From assembly GCA_030704615.1 (NCBI GenBank), contig CM060732.1, positions 26,970,001-27,034,000 on the forward strand: a stretch of DNA of 64,000 bases. Reading direction: 5' to 3'. This document shows, one piece after another, positions 57,209 through 64,000 of this stretch. Each line of letters opens with the position of its first letter. Positions within the stretch are counted from its first letter, which is position 1. The notes under the pieces are model-generated. The model made no database searches. It was given only the letters and a program-made list of their open reading frames with translations, and had not been told where the DNA came from. The stretch is from Takakia lepidozioides. Taxonomy: Eukaryota > Streptophyta > Takakiopsida > Takakiales > Takakiaceae. The position numbers and the translations under genes are program-made.

Positions 57209-57899
57209 CTGTTCGTCACTGAATTCAGAATGGTCACTGTTGTCTTCATTCTTGCATTCTGATTCAGTGTCATAAACCTGGACACCATGCTGCCGTGTGT
57301 AGTGATAACCTGGAACCAATGTAGATCTGGCTTGTTTGTTTGGAGAGATCAATGATGGTTAGCTGGAGCTGCAAAAAAACATGGAAAGGATAAGGTGATT
57401 TCAGTATGGGATCAGGATCTGAACAACTGCGTTCCACAGTTGAAGGGAAAAGAGGGATGTTGGGGTATTTGGGTTGAAGTCTGACAAAAGGGATGAGAGC
57501 TGTTTGAGCGATGGGTCATTGGAAAAAAGGACAAGAGAGAGAGAAAGAGAGAGAGACTGATGGATGGGATGGTTGTGTCTTGAGAGACCGAGGATGACTT
57601 CAAGGCTGGCTGCACTGGATGCCTAGCAGAGTGTGCATTTACATTACATGACAGATCTGCTGCTGTGAAATAGTGGGGAACCTGGGGACATAGATAGAGA
57701 TAGAAAACAGACAAAAAGGGAAAAGAAAGAGAGAGAGTGAAAAATGGGATTTGGGTAAGGAGAGAGCTGCAATTCAAAAGGGCTGTTGGGGGGTTGGCCA
57801 ATTTGGGGAGATGAGATGAAGAAAACCTGAAACATGAAAGAAACCAGTGCCCCTGCAGACCATGAAAATCTGAGCTGCCTCCTCCTAAATCTGTGTCAC

Positions 57900-58250
57900 C
57901 ACTACAAAAAGGGGATTTCCGACCTGTCACTGCTCAAGTGGGCTTCACATAAAGGATCGTGTTTACCACTGCCATTGGGCTGATTTGCATCACTGAATAC
58001 ATCGCACCAGCATAACTGGTGCTGTACCTGCAGGTAGGGGATGTTGTGTAAAAGGTAGAACCAAGAGTGAACAACAAATTGACTCCCCATCCATGTCTTC
58101 TCTTCCGCTGCGGCGTGGATGAGGATTGCTTGAACTCTGATCACGAAGGAGCTGAGGGAAACCCACAGCCAAGTGACGACAGTTGGACAGATTAGAAGAA
58201 CGTTTCTTTCCTTTTGCTCCCCTTAGAATGGAGGGGAGCACAATTAGAAT
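57900..58250. mobile_element. Possible CACTA-like terminus
   Basis: CACTACAAAAAGGGG at 57,900 looks like a CACTA end, followed by TTCCGACC. No partner end, target duplication or subterminal repeats were found, so this is weak. Confidence 0.25.
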
Positions 58251-58259
58251 TATACAGAA

Positions 58260-60780
58260 GGGGATTCACGCCCCTTCATTTCACACTACAATGTATTTAG
58301 CAACAATCAGGCTTGTGGCACAGAGGGGAATAATACCCGGTGGCCACTAAGTCTTCAAGCCTAAGGTTGCAGCTAATTAAGTTTTGGGGTCTAGTTATTA
58401 AATGATCACGTGGAGTGGCGGCATAGATAAGACCAAGTCTATGATTAGGCTAGGTATAAGACGAGTGGTTGCGCATAATCATCTCTCTTAGATTTTTGGT
58501 ACTAGCTTACGTTTCTTGTTGAAGTAAAGCATGGAGATTGTTATCATTTTGAAGTGAGCACGAGAATCAGCTTGGTGTGAAGTAGAATGTATCCACTAAG
58601 ATAGAGGTGGTGTTATGATGTTCCTTTTGAAGCTTACTAATATGTTACCTTAAATCTATTAAATTTCTCTTCACATCATATATAGGGTTTAGGGTTTCTA
58701 GGATATTATTTTCAAGTGTAATTAGTGCACTCTAAATAGAATGAGAAATTGAAAAGCTTACTAATATTTACTCAAATCTGTTTTTATTCTTATTACATTA
58801 TAGTTAGGGTTATGTTGACACATGATGTCAATTCTGCATAAAAGATTTCATGAAGTTAACATCAATGAATATTCTATATTATCAAAGTTTTCAACATGAT
58901 TTACTTTGATATATTGGACTATGATATCATGCAAATATTATAGAGTCCGACGGTATGTCTTTCGTCAAGAGTCTTGACTTTTTCTCTCTCCTTGTGTGAA
59001 GGGCTTTCTAGGGGACCCATTTATCAAAGTTGAACATGTGAATTAAATTGACTTCATTGACTAAACTAAATAGCATTGTCATCAAATTTGTTCCAAAGAT
59101 TTCTCATTTGTATTACAAACTTTCAAGAATTAGAATTTTTAATAGTTCAACTTCAATTTTGAAGTGAAATAATTAAATATAATTATTTCACATGTTATTT
59201 GTTAAATTAAATTAAATTAATTGTCATGTATATGAAGTTTGGTCCGGAATTAACGAAAAAATCCAGAATTAGTTAAAATTGAGTTTTATGCGTCCTATTT
59301 TGTTTGGAATGGTGATGCATGGTATGGTTGGCTAGTGTGTAGAATGTATGTTAGCTTACAAAAGTGGGAGAGGTAAATTGGATTAATCGTGTGTTTGCGC
59401 AGTGTCGAAATCGGGTGACTCTCATCCAAGGGACAAGGAAACGTGCGCCTTCTTTGGGAGTTCACGTGCTAGTGCGCATCTAGCGCGTGTGCGTACTATA
59501 ACTGCGCTACCGAGGGGGTTGTCTTGTAGTGCGGGTTAACGCGGAAGCTACATGCTTCCGTTCACGTACTATAATCGTGTAACCTCGAGACGAAGTCGTA
59601 GTACGGCTTCGGCGTGTTTCCGTACCTCAGGCCAGCATTCCAAGGCGGACCCAATTGTAGTGATTGGGATGCACAGTTGGTTCAAGGTTATCTTTCTAGT
59701 AAAAAAAAGGGTTCAAGGTGAACCTTTGCTCAAGGTGATGCCAAAAAGCGACATCATGAGCAATCGCAAGCAATGTTGTTGCAGTAAGGCGATTCGATCC
59801 TCGGGGATGATCGTTCCTTGGCCTTGAAGTGGGCCAAGAAGAGTGCATTGGGTGGAGCTGGAGAGGCTCCACCCTTGGCCGGGATTTGGAGGAAGTGAGC
59901 CGAACTAGCTAGTGGAGAGTAGAGTCAAGTGGGGGTTTGGTTCTTTGCCATGGGACGCCATGGTACGGAAACAAACTCCTTGATGTGGGACGCCACAACT
60001 TGGATGTTAGTTTCTACAAAATGGACAAGTCGATGAGGACATCGACTCCCTGTTGGTAGGGGTGTGTGTCGCGGCCCTTTGTCTTGAGGGCGGGGGGGGG
60101 GGGTCGGGACACAAGAGGGGCTGCCCCTGTGGTGGGGGCAGTGGCAACAATAGGTACGGGGGCTGAAGCACCCTTGAGTGCCCAAGGCACTCAAGGAGGC
60201 AAAGGCGCTCATTAGGTAGAACCCCGCACACCGGGTTGCGGTGGGGGTGGTTCCACGAGGGGTGGTGGTAGCTTAGTGGGTGGGGGTGGCATAGGACTCA
60301 CCATGGGGCGGAGACCTTGTGGTGGGAGTCGTGGGGAGTCTTGGGACTCCTCATGGTCCATTGGGGCCGTGGTGGGTGGGCCATGACTCACCGCGACTCA
60401 TCACCGGGAGTCAAGGGTCTTCGTGGTGGTTCGCCATAAAAGGACGGTGTTGTTTGTGAAACCCCCGCGAACAGTCACAGAAGTATATATAGGGAGTAGT
60501 AACCCCGAGAACGATGCAAGCCCGTTGGTGACCAAAATCTAGTGCGTAAGCGTGCGAGCCGGAAAGCGACCAAGGTGTGGGGAGCTGTTCCGGACTGCCA
60601 ACAATCAAAGGGAATTTTCAATAGGCCCAGAGTGAGCGAGGGTCTTGTGGAGGAGCAAAGGGGGACCGTTATGTCCCGGTGAGCAGCCGAAGCTCCGAGT
60701 TGGCCAGGCGGCCAGTTTGGGAGTTAGGCGCGCGCATCAAAGCGAGTAACTATGACGTGAATGGGAGCTTACCGAAAGGA
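58260..60780. other. Intergenic: AT-rich, then GC-rich with a G12 run
   Basis: 58,260-59,350 is AT-rich, with a palindrome near 59,163-59,190. From 59,380 the composition turns GC-rich, with a run of twelve G at 60,092-60,103 and many GTGGGGG phrases. No gene is recognised. The sharp change in composition, together with the integrase piece at its end, suggests old retroelement sequence. Confidence 0.4.
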
Positions 60781-60800
60781 GGTGCGCGATACTGCCCCTG

Positions 60801-60974
60801 TCAAAAGGATTTGACACGATCATGGTGGTGGTGGATAGATTCAGTAAAATGGGCGATTTCATCCCCACCAAAGAGACGGCAACGGCGCAGGAGACGGGGC
60901 GACTTTATTTCGCCCACGTCTTCAAGTTTCATGGACTTCCAAAGGACAGTGTCTTAGACCGCGTGTCAAGATAA
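60801..60974 (+). pseudogene. Ty3/gypsy integrase core fragment
   Basis: The frame contains FDTIMVVVDRFSKMGDFIPT, then TATAQETGRLYF and VFKFHGLPKD, the start of the retroviral-type integrase core of plant gypsy elements, with the first catalytic Asp in VVDRFSK. The second catalytic region reads LDRV instead of SDRD, and the frame then hits TAA. No reverse transcriptase, RNase H or gag is recognisable upstream in frame. Homology stops at a TGTCAAG phrase that could be the start of another element's terminal repeat. Confidence 0.8.
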
Positions 60975-62140
60975 ATAAACACAGTGTGAAACTAACTAGA
61001 ATAAAACTAGTTATTTGTATTTAACACTTGGATTTAGTTCAAGTGTTAACTCAAGTGTCAAGTTTGAGCTTGACACCTGAACCATCTTATCTTCACGAGA
61101 GCGTCAGTCGCGCAACTCATCTCTCTCAAGTTGAGCCTGCGCGACCGAGCTCCTTCATGCTTTAGAATCTGAGTGTGCTTATATAGGGGTATAGGTTGTT
61201 GTGGGGTGGAGTCCCCATAGCTTGGGGTGCCCCTGGCTCAACTATTATATTAAAGAGTGATGTTGATGGATTTCATGTTTCTTGTGTGAGCAGTGTGTTT
61301 TGAGTTTTCTTATCACTCGAGAGAGATGACCTCTTACCTGTGAGTGCAAGGTAGGAGTTGAGGGTTAGCACTTGTATGATTACCTGTGTGTAAGTAGTGC
61401 TTAGTTTAAGAAGCTTAAAAAACAAAAAAGAAACATGCAAGTTTCGATCATCTTTGGTTTTTGGGTGGTGGGGGAGGAGATGGGAGCGGAACAAGCTCCG
61501 CTGACTGTGCAGCAATGAGCGCTGCGTGCTTGGTTGAACTCTTCCGTGGTTGACAATTGCAGGTTGCGGGTGCTGCGGGCTTACCAAACAGATATGGCCA
61601 GTTCTGTAGCAGACAAGTTCGCTGCAGAATTTTGAGAGCTCAAACGCGAAGAAAAGTTGTGATTTTGGATGGCGAGAGACTGAGGAAGTCGCAATGATTT
61701 GTACGCATGCGCTCCGAAAGCCAGAGAGAGGCTGGGGTTCTTGCAGGAGGAGGCTCTTTCCGGAGTCTTGGAAATCATCGAGTGTGCGGGGATGGTCTGG
61801 AGAAATTTGAGTTGTGCAACCTGAGTCTGGCTGACTAGTCTGATCCGGTTGGGTTGCTAAAGAGAGCAATAAGATCTTGGGTACATCTGAGTGTGCAGCG
61901 GCAGGCAGTGATTCGGGGGTGTGTTTGTTCTGGACAATCTTGGCGTGGAAGGCAAGTTGAAGTCAACTAAGGCTTTGCCATGCGCCGAGGAGTCGTTATG
62001 TGATCTCTCGGCGAGACCCTATCATTTCGGGAAACGACGCTGATAAGTTGTGGCTGCTAAATCAAAGCCTCGTACATAGAGAGAGAGTCAACTGAAAGAT
62101 GTTGATGCCAGTCACCAACTGCTGAGATGGGGCTGAGAGT
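60975..62140. other. No gene recognised; possible LTR-like leader
   Basis: Contains short mirrored phrases (AACACTTG with CAAGTGTT; TCAAGTGTCA with TTGACACCTGA) and a TATATAGGGG box near 61,182. The minus-strand frame 61,273-61,869 is low-complexity and unrecognised. Confidence 0.35.
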
Positions 62141-62145
62141 CATGC

Positions 62146-62872
62146 ATGGCGAGCCTGGCTCAGCGTAATGGAATGCAACATGTGGAGAGAACGCCGAAAA
62201 GCAATGTCGTAGCCGAAGAGCCTGTGATTGCAGTGGTTAGGCCAGCTGTGGGCCATAACGATCCTTTGAGTCCTGTGAGTGATTCCCCACCCATATTTTC
62301 CAGTGCTGGTGCCAAGCAGCTGAGAAGATCTCGGTCGATTCCTTCAGGTGTACGAGGCCACGCTGCTACTCCTGTGTTCCTTGGTCCATTGCTCCCCATT
62401 GTCAGGCGCTTAAAACAGCTCCCCAATTTCTACTTACACTGACCGGAACAATGTAGGATCAGGGGATACAAAAGGGAGAAGCAAAGAACTAAATGCAGAT
62501 GTTGGAATCAAAGATGGCAGTACACACCATATTGCCAAAGAGATTGAGGACGATCAGGATATGGGTGCAAAGCAGGATTCTAAACTAGAATTAGAGACTG
62601 GAAAAATTGGCAGAAGTAATGGCAAGCAGGTGCAGGGTTTTACAGAACATGGAAGAGATGTTCTGCCAAATACTCTCGCCGTCAAGCCAAGTGCACCTGA
62701 AAGCTCTGTGATATCGAAGGGATCCACCAATGGGACAACTTGTTTTTCCTCTCACACTGGCAATGTCATATGTGGGAGTCAGTTCCTCGGTTTCACCTCC
62801 GATGTGGCAGATGTATTGTGCAAGTCCAGCAACCATCCACGAATCTTTCGATTGCAGGCCGCCTGTCCATAA
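62146..62872 (+). pseudogene. Unrecognised coding-like region with one frame change
   Basis: The ATG-started frame 62,146-62,442 (MASLAQRNGMQHVERTPKSN, then RRSRSIPSGVRGHAATPVF) runs out just after RRLKQ. A second frame takes over as SSPISTYTDRNN and continues KELNADVGIKDGS to a stop at about 62,872. A single-base shift near 62,415 would join them into about 240 residues rich in Ser, Lys and Glu, probably disordered. No domain recognised. It could be the N-terminal part of a host gene or a LINE-type first frame. Confidence 0.35.
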
Positions 62873-63335
62873 GCCATGAAGGTGTTGCGCAGTGCATCTC
62901 TTGACCTGCTCTTGAAATCGCCCCAGGGTGTGATACCCCATCCATAACTGAGGTCGAGTCTTGGAGTTGGAGAGCTCTTGGTGCCTGGAGAAGCCTGGAG
63001 GGGAACGGCCTCGGGAACCCGTAGATAACCTGGGAACTGTTTTTAATGGCGAGAACGTTTTGGTGTTAAAAAAAAAAAAAAGCCTTTTTGATCTAATTCA
63101 AATGATTTAGAGCCTAATTGGTCATATATTTTTTTTCAAATGGACTCCGTTTGACTCAGTTTTTGAGGGGATAGTTGCAGAAAGGGGAAATCTACCTATC
63201 TAGATTAGTTTTTTGGACTCTGCTAAAAATCTATGAATTTTTTTGAGTGTGAGTGTGCTATGAAAGATCCACAATTCTGTTTCTAGAATTTGTTGTGGTC
63301 TACATGAGAGATAAATCTAGGGATGTACTCCTTGT

Positions 63336-64000
63336 ATGGCTGGGGGAAATGAGGACGTAATTGAAGGGCAGGTCTCTTCTCTTAGCCTGTGCATACAAGG
63401 GGACAAGATTTATGTTTCTCAAGGGGCTCAGACTGACTTGAGTGGAGAGCAGTTGGACAGGTTGATTGCATACTGGGAGTCAGGCATTAGCAATAGACAA
63501 CACACTGCTGTAGTTGGCGTTGAGGGCCTCAATATTGCTTTGGACAGTCAGAACTCTGTTGGAGCAAGCAGTTCTGCAGCTGTAGGTGCAATACCAAAGT
63601 GGGTGAAAGCTAGGCTTGGAACACAGCCAAAGACAGCCCCGGGGACCAAGGTGTTCAGCCACAAGGCCGTGGTGTACTGGAGTAGAGGAGCAGGAGCTAC
63701 ACAAGTTTGTGCAATCAGACAGCGTTGCAGCCGGACACGCTCTGCACAAGGCAACCACGAGCGGGGGTTCATTAGCAAGGACAAGTTTGTTCTGTTTGAA
63801 GGAGATGCAGTCATTCGCAATGAGGACACCTGCAACCATCTCAAAGCTTTCGAGTTGAGAGACTATCAGACCCTACCTTTGTTTTCTTTAGTGTTCAGTG
63901 AGCGGGAGATAGCAGAGTGTTGCTTTGTCTCTACTTGGCAGAAAGAGGAGGAGGGTTGGTTAGAGCGAGCTACTGTAGCTTGGGACAAGGTTAGTGGCAG
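63336..64000 (+). CDS. Open frame running off the right edge, unknown
   Basis: From ATG 63,336 (MAGGNEDVIEGQVSSLSLCI) the frame stays open for 221 codons to the window end. The residue mix is that of a soluble protein: DLSGEQLDRLIAYWESGI, AIPKWVKARLGTQPK, GFISKDKFVLFEGDAVI, CCFVSTWQKEEEGWLERA. I do not recognise the family. No repeats, membrane segments or metal motifs are evident. Whether the ATG is a start or internal to an exon is unclear. It may belong with the coding-like region at 62.1-62.9 kb, about 460 bp upstream. Confidence 0.5.
   Translation, partial: MAGGNEDVIEGQVSSLSLCIQGDKIYVSQGAQTDLSGEQLDRLIAYWESGISNRQHTAVVGVEGLNIALDSQNSVGASSSAAVGAIPKWVKARLGTQPKTAPGTKVFSHKAVVYWSRGAGATQVCAIRQRCSRTRSAQGNHERGFISKDKFVLFEGDAVIRNEDTCNHLKAFELRDYQTLPLFSLVFSEREIAECCFVSTWQKEEEGWLERATVAWDKVSG

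Noticed and set aside
57412-57930. 172-codon minus-strand frame
   Set aside because: Low-complexity Ser/Leu/Phe runs come from GA microsatellites; no domain or gene structure supports it.

Overview
This window looks like nuclear DNA of a land plant with a large, transposon-rich genome. The signs are a phenylalanine ammonia-lyase gene split after the conserved TTG codons, long stretches of PPR (pentatricopeptide) sequence, an OSB-type PDF motif, a pepsin-like plant aspartic protease, GT-AG introns, CACTA, MULE and gypsy elements, and tRNA-derived SINE-like pieces. The PPR content and the extra PAL intron suggest a seed-free vascular plant (lycophyte or fern); this is inference. Exon boundaries were placed by eye.

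Layout. 0-4 kb: dispersed repeats, a hAT-like element with a MITE inside it, a hairpin MITE and a SINE-like piece. 4.4-7.5 kb: the one clearly intact gene, PAL, with three exons. A diverged repeat lies on both sides of PAL in inverted orientation (about 0.55-1.29 kb and 10.64-11.56 kb). 12.9-16.4 kb, minus strand: decayed MULE-type transposase with a zinc-finger region, DDE-like domain and SWIM finger. 16.5-17.9 kb, minus strand: front half of a decayed gene with a ParB/sulfiredoxin-like domain; its back half lies on the plus strand at 39.07-40.24 kb. An intron-like region of that outer locus (17.87-18.54 and 35.85-37.86 kb) is filled with palindromes. A complete 17.3-kb CACTA element (18,544-35,852, target duplication ACA) is inserted into it.

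The CACTA element carries a remnant of its own TNP2 transposase, captured PPR/OSB fragments, an array of about 32 palindromes at roughly 53-bp spacing, an unrecognised gene ('gene X') plus two opposed halves of a second copy, and a multi-exon gene fusing a ParB-like domain to a circularly permuted DNA-methyltransferase-like domain. A second CACTA end starts at 40,284. 41.6-48.2 kb: degraded tandem copies of an OSB-PPR gene. 48.8-50 kb: tandem repeats. 51.5-54.6 kb: aspartic protease lacking its flap region. 55-60 kb: mostly unrecognised. 60.8 kb: gypsy integrase stub. 62-64 kb: two unrecognised coding-like regions, one open at the right edge.

The possible new system is a mobile-element-borne ParB-methyltransferase gene family paired with palindromic repeats. 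The CACTA copy and the outer copy each have their own palindrome family. Both share the 10-bp core GCGGYRCCGC but have different arms (GGAAAT versus CAGTGT). The homologous intron of the two genes carries the palindrome type of its own element. This looks like co-evolving protein and target-site pairs, comparable to the VANC proteins and motif arrays of VANDAL transposons. The copies here contain frameshifts and stops, so working versions should be sought elsewhere in the genome.
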